From: CBDCFV01 sp965216425
Lineage (GTDB): Bacteria > Chloroflexota > Dehalococcoidia > Lucifugimonadales > UBA3495
DNA: 64,000 bases
Assembly: GCA_965216425.1 (NCBI GenBank)
Contig: CBDCFV010000006.1
Span: 1,178,001 to 1,242,000, forward strand
Reading direction: 5' to 3'
Shown here: piece after piece, positions 52,381 to 61,052 of the stretch
Numbering within the stretch: position 1 is the stretch's first letter
How the letters are laid out: each line of letters begins with the position of its first letter
Notes under the pieces: generated by a model
The model's input: only the letters and a program-made list of their open reading frames with translations
Databases searched by the model: none
What the model was told of the DNA's origin: nothing
Program-made: the position numbers and the translations under genes

Positions 52381-52979
52381 TCACCCGATTGCAGTGAGCG
52401 GACAACATCTGAAGATTTGCCACGTGAACGACCTCAAAGATGCAGTAGGAAAGCCCACTGTGGCAGCCATTGCAACGCCCTTGTTGCTTGCCAAACAGGA
52501 CGAGCTAGCCCTAGTAATAGTGGGCGAACGCGATGGCCTTCAAGACCTGTTTAAAGGGACGGGATTCTTATGCGAAGGGCCTGACTACAAATCCAGAGCC
52601 TTAGCCAGTTTTTCCAAGGTCAAGTCAGTGTTGAGGGCTGAACGGCGGGCCAACACAAAGAGACGTGCTAATTGTTCGTCCTCTTCTCCACTCGTATCCG
52701 GGTATCTAAGGGACTCAACAGTCTCTCCTGATTCATCAAGTATCTCGAGACGGTAATTGGAACTTGTAGCGTCAATCTCCATAATCACGATTGAGATGGC
52801 ATCCACAGAGGTCACGAATTGATTATTGTGAGCGGCTCGACTCCATTTCAATCTGCCTTCCTCTGTTTTTTGAACTAATCCTGCTAATAGTCAGTCAAAT
52901 CTGTTTTTGATGGTAGTTTAAAGAGTCTGAATCAAGGCGCTATTCTGAGCAACAGACTGGGTTGAAGTGAGGTGGTGGT

Positions 52980-54117
52980 ATGGTTAGGGAAAAGTACGGA
53001 GTCCGGTTGACGCCGGAGCAGCGGAACCAACTGGAACACTTGGTACGAGCGGGTAAAAGTACCGCTCGGGTGACTACTCGGGCTCGGATACTGCTCAAGA
53101 CCGACGCTGGTTGGGCCGCGCCCCGGGTTGCCGAGGCACTGGACGTGGCGGAGGGCACGGTGTTCCGCATCAAGCGCCGCTTTGCCGAAGCTGGATTAGC
53201 TGGGGCGCTGCAAGACCGGGTCCAAGCGAACCGGTACCGGAAGCTGGAGGACCGGGGCGAAGCCCACCTGATCGCCCTGGCCTGTAGCCCAGCGCCGGAA
53301 GGACATGCCCATTGGACCCTGCGCTTGCTGGCTGGGAAGGTGGTGGAGTTGGGGTTGGCGTCATCCTTGTCCCACGAGACGGTGCGCCAGCGGCTCAAAA
53401 AAACGCTCTCAAGCCGTGGCAGAAGAAAGAGTGGTGCATCCCCAAGGTGAGCGCCGACTTCGTGGCCCACATGGAGGAAGTGCTGGACCTGTACGCCGAG
53501 CCCTATGACCCAAAGCGGCCGGTGGTCTGCTTTGACGAGACCTCCACCCAGTTGCTGGCCGAGACCCAGCCGGCGCTGCCGGCCCAGCCGGGACACCCCC
53601 TGCGGCAGGACTACGAGTACCGCCGAGAAGGCACCCGCAATCTGTTCCTGGCCTGTGAACCGTTGGCCGGTTGGCGCCACGTGGCGATTACTGAACGGCG
53701 CACGATGCAGGACTTCGCCCAGCAGATGCGCTGGCTGGTGGATGAAGCCTACCCGGAGATAGCGGTGGTGCGGGTGGTATTGGACAACCTGAACACTCAC
53801 CGCGTGGCGTCGCTGTACGAGACCTTCCCGGCAGCCGAGGCGCGGCGGATTGCCAAACGGCTGGAGTTCCACTACACGCCGAAGCACGGCAGTTGGCTGA
53901 ACATAGCCTGCCCCGGCGGAGGCCGGGGGCGGAGATCGAGTTCAGCGTACTGTCCCGTTCCTGCCTGAGACAGCGGCTCCCCGACGAGGAATCGCTCCAA
54001 CGGGAAGTCGGGGCCTCGGCGCAGGAGCGAAACGAGGCGCGGGTCACCATCAACTGGCGGTTCAACACCCAGGATGCCCGAACCAAATTACACCGCCTCT
54101 ATCCCTTCGATTCCTAA
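52980..54117 (+). pseudogene. IS630 transposase with frameshift site, broken by a mini-hairpin
   Basis: The first frame (52980-53450) codes the DNA-binding half with paired helix-turn-helix motifs (RVAEALDVAEGTVFRIKRRF). At 53398-53406 the sequence CTCAAAAAAACG offers an A-AAA-AAC slip to the -1 frame, where the catalytic half continues: VVCFDETSTQLL (Asp), VVLDNLNTH (Asp) and SWLN. At 53905-53928 a mini-hairpin element shifts the frame before the last catalytic glutamate (AEIEFSVLSRSCL), which is now in a third frame to 54117. The transposase is therefore probably inactive. Confidence 0.82.
53905..53928 (-). repeat. Mini-hairpin element, copy 3
   Basis: Read on the minus strand, CCCCGGC pairs with GCCGGGG around a short CTCC loop and is followed by CAGGCT. 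It separates the codons for WLN and AEIE in the IS630 copy 1 transposase. The net gain of 23 bases shifts the frame. Confidence 0.75.
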
Positions 54118-54150
54118 CATGACTGACTACTAGGATTTGACCCAACTCGA

Positions 54151-54666
54151 TCATCTCGTCTCTCCTTGCGAATCGCCAAAACCAACATTACTTGCCAATT
54201 CTTCCAAATCACTTTGGATAGCATTCAGACTCTCGTCCAATCGGGACCGGTCGCGCTCGGGGATATCCTGGCTAACGCGCGGGCGAACGAAATTTTCCAT
54301 GCCGATGACGATTGTTCTCGCAGTCGCCAGTTTCTCGCGAACAGCGGACTGATCTTCAGGACAACGGGCTATGACATCAGAGAGCATCGCTCTCAACGTT
54401 TGGTAATGCTCCCTAGACGCCTCCCATCGGTCATTGTCGTGCAAGGTCTTGATGCGCTCGATCAACCCGATGGCACGTTGCAAATCTACCGCCTGCAAGT
54501 GGTGGGCTATTTGGTCTCTAGTCTCACCCGTCGCCACTTCTGCTGCTTCTCAAGCAGATCTCGCGCCACGGGCCTCCTTGATAGCCCAACCGAGGCCGCC
54601 CAATGAGACCATGATTCCAACTACGGTGGCTACATCGCCCCAAGTGACCGACCAGAACTCCAGCAT
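54151..54666 (-). pseudogene. Small membrane-anchored helical protein gene interrupted by TGA
   Basis: From the ATG at 54666 the frame reads MLEFWSVTWGDVATVVGIMV, a membrane helix to about residue 29, and then KEARGARSA before a TGA at 54552-54550. The same frame then continues without a stop for 132 codons (EAAEVATGETRDQIAHHL, ...LIERIKTLHDNDRWEASREHYQTLRAML...) to 54151. The long helical part is typical of a family with one N-terminal helix and a coiled cytoplasmic domain, so the TGA looks like a nonsense mutation. A GTG at 54537 could allow re-initiation of the soluble part. It is coupled to the IS-split gene by ATGA. Confidence 0.65.
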
Positions 54667-54689
54667 ATAGTGCGATCATATCCCGCTAC

Positions 54690-54866
54690 GAAGCCGTTAG
54701 CGATGATGGCGCAGGCCATCCGACGGGTCTGGGGAACGTCGGAGATGCCCAGGAGACGGGCAATCTCGCGGACAGTGGCGTGGGCCAGGTCCTTAGTTCG
54801 TCCAGGATGACCGCGGCCTTTTCGATACCATCCTGCAGCGTGTCGGCAGCCCGGTCCACCTGCGCT
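54690..54866 (-). pseudogene. Frameshifted remnant of a small helix-turn-helix-like gene
   Basis: Two minus-strand frames read in succession: QVDRAADTLQDGIEKAAVIL followed by DELR, then, one base shifted, DLAHATVREIARLLGISDV and RRMACAIIANGF. The second part has a helix-turn-helix look. No start codon with a ribosome site was found. This is listed as a decayed gene with low confidence. The rest of the 54667-55052 gap shows nothing else. Confidence 0.3.
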
Positions 54867-55052
54867 TAGGCGGGCGGGACGCCCGCGTTCCGGGTTGGCT
54901 TGGCGCAGGGGCGGTTGATGGCAGAAGTATAGCAGAGGGTTGGCGGGGTTTTCGCGGTGGCACCGTCAGTCAGCCGGGTTTGTTGGGGGATTCTTTGTTA
55001 TTATCTTGTGGCCGGAATTGCCCGGCGCTAATGACGGTTGAGGGGGCTAATG

Positions 55053-56225
55053 ATGCTTTCGGTGACCAAGGATATGGTCTTGCCCACCATTATGACCGGG
55101 TCTTATCCAAAGCCCCATTGGTATAACCAGGGGCTGAAGGGGCAGCCGTTCAAGACGGCTATGGGAGATACCCAGTTCCGGGAGCAGTACTTGGACGCCG
55201 TCGCAACCATCATTACCGATCAAGCGATGGCGGGTCTGGACATAGTGACCGACGGGGACTCGCGGTTTGATCTTGAGGTGGGCGGCAAGTCGTGGTTCTT
55301 CTACGTGCTGGAGCGGTTGGGAGGTTTTACGGCCCGGCGCGACACTTCTCCCGGCTGGTCCGGGGACTTCGGAATCGGGCCGGGGCACATCCTGTGGGAA
55401 GTCTCAGAAGCCTACCAGCCTCCAGTGGTGACGGAAAAGCTTTCGGGAGGGCCGCTGGAGTTCGCAGCATTGTGGAAGACGGCCCAGAAAATGACCGACA
55501 AGCCGGTCAAGTTCGGCACCATCAGCGCCCAGTCGCTGCACCGCATTGTATGGAACGAGCACTACCCGTCGGACCGCGAGTTGGTGTTGGACCTTGCCGA
55601 CATCATGAACCGGGAACTGCGTGACTTGGCCGACTCGGGCTGCCGGCTGATTCAAATGGAGGAACCCAGGCATCACTTCATGAGCTTGAACCCGGATACC
55701 CCGGATGAGGACTTCCGGTTCTTCACCGAGGCCTTCAACCGCGAGATAAGGGGCGTGAACGCGGAGATATGGCTGCATACCTGCTGGGGCAACCCGGCCC
55801 AGCAGAGGCTGTACTGGGACGCGCCCTCATACGAACGGGCCCTGCCGCACCTGCTGGAGACCGACGCCGACGTGATTACCTTCGAGTGCGCCAGTTCCGG
55901 CGGGCGGGACTTGGAGATTTTCGGAAAGTTCGAGACGGACAAGAAGATTGCCATAGGGGTCGTCAACCATACAGACACCGTCGTGGAATCCCCGGAGCGA
56001 GTTGCGGACCTGGTGCGGAAAGTCCTGCGCCACATCCCGGCGGAGAGGCTGGTGATTTCCTCGGATTGCGGCTTCGGACGAGAAGGCATCTCCCGGCGCA
56101 TTGCGTTCCACAAGTGCGTGGCGATGGTGCAGGGGGTGAACATCGTCCGGCGAGAGCTTGGACTCCCCGAAGCAACGGTGCGGGCGGCGGACCCGGCCTA
56201 TGCTTTCAGCCCATTGGCGGGGTAA
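55053..56225 (+). CDS. Cobalamin-independent methionine synthase (MetE C-terminal) family protein
   Basis: A 390-residue single-domain barrel related to the C-terminal half of MetE and to coenzyme M:epoxyalkane transferases. The zinc ligands of the family are visible: histidine and cysteine in IWLHTCWGNPAQQR, glutamate in VITFECASSGGRDLE, and cysteine in VISSDCGFGREG. The amino end has TGSYPKPHWY, typical of the family, and DGDSRFD for substrate binding. Without the N-terminal MetE domain it probably does not use tri-glutamyl folate in the usual way. It may transfer a methyl group from another donor or act on a thiol substrate. The GAGGGGG site suits ATG 55053. Confidence 0.85.
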   Translation: MLSVTKDMVLPTIMTGSYPKPHWYNQGLKGQPFKTAMGDTQFREQYLDAVATIITDQAMAGLDIVTDGDSRFDLEVGGKSWFFYVLERLGGFTARRDTSPGWSGDFGIGPGHILWEVSEAYQPPVVTEKLSGGPLEFAALWKTAQKMTDKPVKFGTISAQSLHRIVWNEHYPSDRELVLDLADIMNRELRDLADSGCRLIQMEEPRHHFMSLNPDTPDEDFRFFTEAFNREIRGVNAEIWLHTCWGNPAQQRLYWDAPSYERALPHLLETDADVITFECASSGGRDLEIFGKFETDKKIAIGVVNHTDTVVESPERVADLVRKVLRHIPAERLVISSDCGFGREGISRRIAFHKCVAMVQGVNIVRRELGLPEATVRAADPAYAFSPLAG

Positions 56226-56249
56226 GGCGATCGCTATTCTCACGCAGAA

Positions 56250-56272
56250 GGCCCCGGCGGTTCGCCGGGGCC
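56250..56272. terminator. Strong GC hairpin between convergent genes
   Basis: GGCCCCGGCG pairs with CGCCGGGGCC around three bases. It lies 24 bases after the MetE-like stop and 47 bases after the stop of the leftward small gene. There is no T tract on the plus strand, so its role as a terminator is a guess. Confidence 0.5.
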
Positions 56273-56319
56273 CCGGGTTCCAGAACAACGATCACCAAGG
56301 AATAACTATCGGAGCCGCT

Positions 56320-56685
56320 TCAATTTTTCTCCACATTGCCTTCGGTCAAATCGGACAAGAAGGGTATTCTACGCCGCACATCTTCAGGCAAACCTTCCAA
56401 TTGCCGGATAATTTCCTTGCGCCCTTCCTCACGCCCTTCCTGACGTATTCTTTCTCTGTTTCTTGCGATGATGCGGTCCGCAATCACTTTAATCACCTCC
56501 CATGTGGCAAGAAAAATCAGGGTTACCGGAACTATGGCTCCTTGTCAACGAATAACTGCAATGACTGTTTCAAACCAAGAGTCACCCGTGATATAACCTA
56601 TTTCATACGAAACAGCTAATGCTGTCAGGATTAAAACTATGGTTACGGATGCTACAAGGTAGGGGAAATCACTATCTCTGAACAT
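56320..56685 (-). pseudogene. Small two-helix membrane protein gene, split by TGA (or two tiny genes)
   Basis: From ATG 56685 the frame reads MFRDSDFPYLVASVTIVLIL, a membrane helix, to AVIR and then a TGA at 56547-56545. The same frame goes on with QGAIVPVTLIFLATWEVIKV, a second helix, and a charged coil rich in EEGRKE that ends EGNVEKN at 56320. A GTG at 56487 has a near-perfect GGGAGGTGA site, so the last 55 codons could be expressed alone, starting just after the second helix. The shared frame and helix arrangement favour one ancestral 121-codon gene with a nonsense codon. Both parts are below the length cut of most gene finders. Confidence 0.5.
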
Positions 56686-57260
56686 ACACCGACGTTAGTG
56701 TTACCATTACCATCTCCGGTCGGGGGTCATCAAAACCAGCCTAGTACTACTTCCAGATAGATTTGTAAGAATATAAGAAGGCAGTCATACTTGGGTATGA
56801 TCTTTCTGTGGGGGAGTATCCAGACATGGCTGCCATCAAGTATAAAGTCAAGCTGGCTGAATCCGAACGCTCCCGTCTCAATGAGGTTTCCCACCGGGGC
56901 AAGCCGTCAGTCCGCACCGTCAAGCGGGCGCTGGCGCTGCTCAAAGCAGATGAAGGACTTCGGGACCGTGAGATAGCCGGTGTGCTTTTGATCAACGCCG
57001 CTACCGTTGCCAGAGTGCGGAAGCGGTTCGTCGAGGAAGGACTTGATGCCGCCATCAATGACAAGCCACGGCCGGGCCGGGAGCGCAAGTTGGACGGCAA
57101 GCAGGAAGCGCACCTGGTTGCCGTCGCGTGCAGCAGTCCACCCGAAGGACATGTAAACTGGACGCTCCATCTGCTGGCGGACAAGGTGGTGGAGATGGAG
57201 TTTGCCGGGAGCATCTCCTTGGAGACGGTGCGCCAGATACTCAAAAAAACGAACTCAAGC

Positions 57261-57284
57261 CCCCGTTCTGCAACGGGGCAGGCT
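57261..57284 (+). repeat. Mini-hairpin element, copy 4
   Basis: CCCCGTT pairs with AACGGGG around CTGC and is followed by CAGGCT. It lies between the codons for LKP and the KKEW region of the IS630 copy 2 transposase, just after the slip site. The net gain of 23 bases shifts the frame. Confidence 0.75.
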
Positions 57285-57356
57285 GTGGAAGAAAAAGGAA
57301 TGGTGCATCCCCAAGCTGAGCGGGGAGTTCGTCGCCCGGATGGAGGACGTACTGGA

Positions 57357-57381
57357 CCCCGTATCCAGTACGGGGCAGGCT
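57357..57381 (+). repeat. Mini-hairpin element, copy 5 (in frame)
   Basis: CCCCGTA pairs with TACGGGG around TCCAG and is followed by CAGGCT. It adds eight codons in frame (PVSSTGQA) between VLD and LYHEEYD of the IS630 copy 2 transposase; copy 1 lacks them at the matching place. Confidence 0.78.
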
Positions 57382-58173
57382 CTTTATCACGAAGAGTATG
57401 ACCGGGAGCGTCCGGTGGTGTGTTTCGACGAGACCTCCAAGCAGTTGGTCGAGGACGTGAGGCCTCCCATTGAGGCCGCCCCCGGACGGGTGGAGCGCTA
57501 TGACACTGAGTACCAGCGAAACGGGACCCGGAACCTGTTCATGTTCTGTGAACCGAAGGGTGGGTGGAGGCACGTCAAGGTGACCGGGCGCCGGACTGCC
57601 GTGGACTTCGCTGAACAGATGAAGTGGCTGGTGGACGAGGCCTATCCTGACGCCACAGTGGTCCGGCTGGTCCTGGACAATCTCAACACCCACAAGCCCG
57701 GCTCGCTCTACGAAGCGTTTGCACCGTCCGAGGCGCGCCGCATAGCCAAACGCCTGGAGCTTCACCACACACCCAATCACGGAAGCTGGTTGAACATGGC
57801 TGAAATCGAGTTGAGCGTCTTCAGCAGACAGTGTTTGAACCGCCGGGTCGGCGATGAAGCGTTGCTGATACGGGAGGTCGCGGCGCTCGAACACGAGCGC
57901 AACGGGGCCGCCGCCATCATAGACTGGCGGTTCTCCACCCAGAGCCTGCCCTCGGCCACGACCGGGGGACGCTCGCAGTAAGCTCAAACATGTCTATCCA
58001 ATAGAATTAAATTGAAACGGTACTAGTTTCAGATTTGAAGTTCAGACTGAAAGTAGCTTGGTTTTGTCAATCTAAAACCAATACTATAGTGGCAGCAAGG
58101 GATGTTAAGGTAAATTGACCGGGCCCCAGTGTGACGCCCGACCCTTCCCCCCCACCTGATAAGCCGGTGCAAG

Positions 58174-59418
58174 ATGCAAAGCTCCGAATCGACAACCACA
58201 GTTGACCGGTCCCACTTGGCCCTTGGCGGGCGGACCATTATTCCCGGGTTGGCCACCGGCCACGTCGTGTTTCACTGGATCATCCAAAGTTTCGTGGTGG
58301 TGCTGCCTGAAATTCAAGCCGCGTTCGGCCTGAGCGCGGTCGGCGTCGGCGGGCTGCTCTCGGCGCGGGAGTTGGCGGCGGGCGTAGTGGCCCTGCCCGG
58401 CGGCGTAATGGTCGACGTAGTACGGAAGCATTGGGGGATGCTGCTGGCCCTTTGTCTCGGGGCGTCGGCCTTGGGGTCGCTAGTCATGGGTGTTTCCCCG
58501 GTCTACGTATTGCTGTTGATTGGGATCGCAGTCGTGGCGGCAGCTCATTCCATCTGGCACCTGCCCGCGTCGGCGTCCCTTTCCTACCATTTCGCCCAGC
58601 GGCGCGGCATGGCGCTGTCCTTTCACGGTGTCGGCGGCAGCGTAGGAGACGTGGTGGGCCCGGTGGCTACCGGGGCGTTGTTGCTTTTCCTGAGTTGGCG
58701 CGAGTTGCTGAGCATCTACGCCGTGGCTCCATTCTTTCTGGGTGCAATGGCGATTTGGGCTTTCCGCAACATCGGGCGGGTGAAGCCAGAGGAGGAGTCC
58801 AGCGCGGACATAGCACACCGCGTGGAGGTGACCAAGCAACTGCTGAAAAGCCCGGTGCTTTGGGGATTGACGTTTGTGCGGGGGTTGAGAGCCATGGCCT
58901 TGGTTGCGCTGGTCACCATTCTGCCCCTTTACCTGCACAACGACCTGAATATGAATGAGTGGTCCCGCGGGTTCCACATCGGGCTGCTGATTGCCGTCGG
59001 GCTGGTAGCCAAGACCGGGGCGGGCTACCTGTCGGACCGCTGGGGACGCAAGCAGGTGCTGGTGCCGGGATTGATATGGTCATGCGTCATAGCCTTGGCG
59101 TTGATCTGGTTCGATACGGGCATTCTGCTGACAATCACCATTGCGTTGCTGGGACTGTTCCTCTATCCCGACCAACCCATTCTGACCGCCGCTGTCTTTG
59201 ACGTTGTGGGACGGGAGGTAGCCTCCACCGGATTGGGAGTGGTGGCGTTCGCCAGCTTCCTGATGGCGGCAACGTCCTCCATCATCGCGGGCGTGCTGTA
59301 CGATACGTTGGGCTTCGAATCAACGGTTTACTTCATTGCAGCCCTTTTCGCGGCAGCGGCGGTGGTGTTCCTGGTTTTGCCCTTGACCAAAGAGGACGAA
59401 ACCCCAGCGGTGAGCTAG
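58174..59418 (+). CDS. MFS transporter
   Basis: A 414-residue membrane protein with 12 predicted helices in two sets of six, split by a charged loop near residues 205-225 (RVKPEEESSADIAHRVEVTK). It has the MFS loop 8-9 pattern YLSDRWGRKQVLVPG. Helices 4-5 include FHGVGGSVGDVVGPVATGALL. The substrate cannot be named. It lies 150 bases after the second IS630 element, and the mgtE gene follows on the same strand. Confidence 0.87.
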   Translation: MQSSESTTTVDRSHLALGGRTIIPGLATGHVVFHWIIQSFVVVLPEIQAAFGLSAVGVGGLLSARELAAGVVALPGGVMVDVVRKHWGMLLALCLGASALGSLVMGVSPVYVLLLIGIAVVAAAHSIWHLPASASLSYHFAQRRGMALSFHGVGGSVGDVVGPVATGALLLFLSWRELLSIYAVAPFFLGAMAIWAFRNIGRVKPEEESSADIAHRVEVTKQLLKSPVLWGLTFVRGLRAMALVALVTILPLYLHNDLNMNEWSRGFHIGLLIAVGLVAKTGAGYLSDRWGRKQVLVPGLIWSCVIALALIWFDTGILLTITIALLGLFLYPDQPILTAAVFDVVGREVASTGLGVVAFASFLMAATSSIIAGVLYDTLGFESTVYFIAALFAAAAVVFLVLPLTKEDETPAVS

Positions 59419-59511
59419 GCCGGCCTCGAGTCCGGGGTGACAATAGATACTGGGTGCGGCAATACCGGCCCAGGTTTCCATAACTTCATCCTCTGTCCCA
59501 TTCGTGCATCT

Positions 59512-60912
59512 ATGGACCATCTTCCAGACGCGCCCGTCGAGCCGCCGCGCCCAGGGCGGTTGCGTACTTCTGAAGATACTGTTGACGAGACGGTCGGCGC
59601 TATCACTCAATTGCTGGAAAGCGGCGACCGGGCCTCTGCTTGGGACAGGTTGGTGGGACTGCACCCGGCCGACCAAGCGGAGGCGGTGCGAAGGTTGCCA
59701 AGGGGGTTGCGGCAATCTTTCCGCGCGGAGATGAGGCCCGCCGCTCTGGCCTCTTTGCTGGAGTTCCTTGAGCCGGAAGAATCGGTCGAGTTGTTCGGGG
59801 GCACCGCCGTTTCCGTAATTGCCCATGTTCTCGACCTTGCCAGCCCGGACGTAGCCGCCGACATCCTCCATCTGCTGCCTCAAGACCGGCGGGCGAAAGC
59901 CCTGCTGGATATGAGGGCCTCAGCGGAGGTCGAGACGCTGCTGGCCTACCGCGACGACACCGCCGGCGGTCTGATGACGCCGGACTTTCCCGTGGTCCTG
60001 GAAAGCACCAACCCGGCCAAGGCATTGGACCAACTACGACTGTTGGGGCCGAGCGCCGAAAGCATTGATTCGGTGCTGGTGGTGAATGGTGAACGCCAAC
60101 TTGTAGGCTCGGTCAGCCTCGTGCGGCTGGCCTTGGCCCGCCCCACTTCTCCGATCCGGGACATCATGGACAGCCCGGTCCAATCGGTGTACGCCGAAAC
60201 CGACCAGGAAGAATGCGCCAGGGTGATGGAGCGCTACAACCTCAGCCGGCTACCGGTGGTGGACCGGGACGGCAAGCTGACCGGCGTCATCCTGGCCGAG
60301 GACATTGTGGACGTGGTGGAGGAGGAAGCGACCGAGGACATGTTCCGCATAGCGAGCGTCGGCCAGGAACGGGTGCTGGGGCCGTTGCGCGGGTCGTTCC
60401 GCAGCAGGCTTCCTTGGCTGTTGATAAACTTGGGCACGGCCTTCCTGGCGGCGCTGGTGGTGAGCCTGTTCGAGTCCACGATAGCCAAGGTGGTGGCCTT
60501 GGCGGTCTTCCTGCCGGTAGTGGCCGGGCAGGGCGGCATAGGAGGCACCCAAACCGTGACCCTCGTGGTGCGCGGGATGGCGTTAGGCGACGTGCCCCGG
60601 CGGCAGGGACTCCGCATCCTGCGGCGTGAGTTGATGCTGGGCGCGGCGCATGGGCTGGTGCTCGGCGTGATAGTAGGCGGCGTGGCCTTGGCTTGGAAAG
60701 GGAACGCCGCGTTGGGGTTGGTGCTCGGAGCGGCTATGCTGGGGAACATGCTGGTAGCGGGGGCCGCAGGAGCCGGGGTGCCGCTGCTGTTGCGGCAACT
60801 GGGGATGGACCCGGCCGTGTCGTCGGCGGTGTTCGTGACCACCTTCACCGACGTTCTAAGCTTTCTGCTGTTCCTCGGCTTGGCCGCTGCGATGATCGGG
60901 TTTCTGGTCTGA
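59512..60912 (+). CDS. mgtE: Magnesium transporter MgtE
   Basis: A 467-residue MgtE. It has a cytosolic N domain (ASAWDRLVGLHPADQAEAVRRLP), a pair of CBS domains (VVNGERQLVGSVSLV and LPVVDRDGKLTGVILAEDIVDVVEEE) and a five-helix pore. The pore has SLFESTIAKVVALAVFLPVVAGQGGIGGTQT and the final TTFTDVLSFLLFLGLA, whose aspartate coordinates Mg2+ in the channel. Mg2+ binding between the N and CBS domains closes the channel, so the protein regulates itself. No clear ribosome site precedes ATG 59512; the frame extends back to 59437, but that part has no family match. Confidence 0.92.
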   Translation: MDHLPDAPVEPPRPGRLRTSEDTVDETVGAITQLLESGDRASAWDRLVGLHPADQAEAVRRLPRGLRQSFRAEMRPAALASLLEFLEPEESVELFGGTAVSVIAHVLDLASPDVAADILHLLPQDRRAKALLDMRASAEVETLLAYRDDTAGGLMTPDFPVVLESTNPAKALDQLRLLGPSAESIDSVLVVNGERQLVGSVSLVRLALARPTSPIRDIMDSPVQSVYAETDQEECARVMERYNLSRLPVVDRDGKLTGVILAEDIVDVVEEEATEDMFRIASVGQERVLGPLRGSFRSRLPWLLINLGTAFLAALVVSLFESTIAKVVALAVFLPVVAGQGGIGGTQTVTLVVRGMALGDVPRRQGLRILRRELMLGAAHGLVLGVIVGGVALAWKGNAALGLVLGAAMLGNMLVAGAAGAGVPLLLRQLGMDPAVSSAVFVTTFTDVLSFLLFLGLAAAMIGFLV

Positions 60913-60933
60913 ATCAGGACTTACGGGATTCCG

Positions 60934-60996
60934 GGATTTTCAGGATATGGATGAATCATCCTGTCCATTCTTATCATCCTGTAATCCTGAAAATCC
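60934..60996. repeat. Inverted repeat after mgtE
   Basis: GGATTTTCAGGAT at 60934-60946 is exactly complementary in reverse to ATCCTGAAAATCC at 60984-60996. The 37-base spacer has further ATCATCCTG/CAGGAT words. It could form a long hairpin that ends the mgtE transcript, or be a dispersed intergenic repeat. Confidence 0.55.
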
Positions 60997-61052
60997 TGTT
61001 TCAGATAATCGCATTTAATTGCATCCGGGCCCGAAGGGAGAGAGGGTGAAAA

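Larger units (their letters stand above)
52890..54127 (+). mobile_element. IS630-family element, copy 1
   Basis: The 1,238-base element starts GTCAGTCA and ends TGACTGAC. Outside each end is TA (52888-52889 and 54128-54129), the target duplication expected for IS630/Tc1 elements. The orientation of its transposase is opposite to the split host gene. Excision in silico restores that gene's frame, which supports these borders. Confidence 0.82.
52585..54154 (-). pseudogene. Small gene split by IS630 copy 1
   Basis: The visible 3' part (52585-52887) encodes WSRAAHNNQFVTSVDAISIV to RRSALNTDLTLEKLAKAL. Its frame runs up to the TA at the IS edge. On the far side of the element, the minus strand has AAGGAG, seven bases, then ATG (54154), and the codons MIELGQILV. 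Removing the IS and one TA joins them exactly in frame to LAGLVQKTEEGRLKW, giving a 109-residue protein. Its ATG overlaps the TGA stop of the upstream gene. The family is recognisable only as a small hypothetical protein. The current gene is disrupted. Confidence 0.75.
56826..57981 (+). pseudogene. IS630 transposase with two mini-hairpin insertions
   Basis: The N-terminal half has paired helix-turn-helix motifs (REIAGVLLINAATVARVRKRF). At about 57240-57250 ATACTCAAAAAAACG repeats the A-AAA-AAC slip found in copy 1. In the -1 frame the protein continues KKNELKP, but a 23-base net insertion at 57261-57284 shifts it again. The third frame carries KKKEWCIPKLSGEFVARMEDVLD and then the in-frame insert PVSSTGQA (57357-57381). 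VVCFDETSKQL, VVRLVLDNLNTHKP and SWLNMAEIELSVF follow with an intact DDE set. Only the first insertion breaks the gene. Confidence 0.82.
56744..58023 (+). mobile_element. IS630-family element, copy 2
   Basis: The proposed element has GTAC at each end (GTACTACTTCCA at the left and GTACCGTTTCAA at the right, read inward), flanked by TA at 56742-56743 and 58024-58025. The inverted repeats are imperfect, so the borders are less certain than those of copy 1. The two IS630 elements differ throughout their sequence, so they are separate lineages and not recent duplicates. Confidence 0.6.

Noticed and set aside
52265..52756. A plus-strand frame with a fairly protein-like stretch (DLKDAVGKPTVAAIATPLLL)
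   Set aside because: Its end is antisense to the split small gene, and no ribosome site or known domain was seen; it may be a shadow of a lost minus-strand gene.
54550..56547. Reassignment of TGA to an amino acid
   Set aside because: TGA ends many intact genes in the window, such as mgtE and the gene at 54151 itself; two interruptions in decaying small genes are better explained as nonsense changes.
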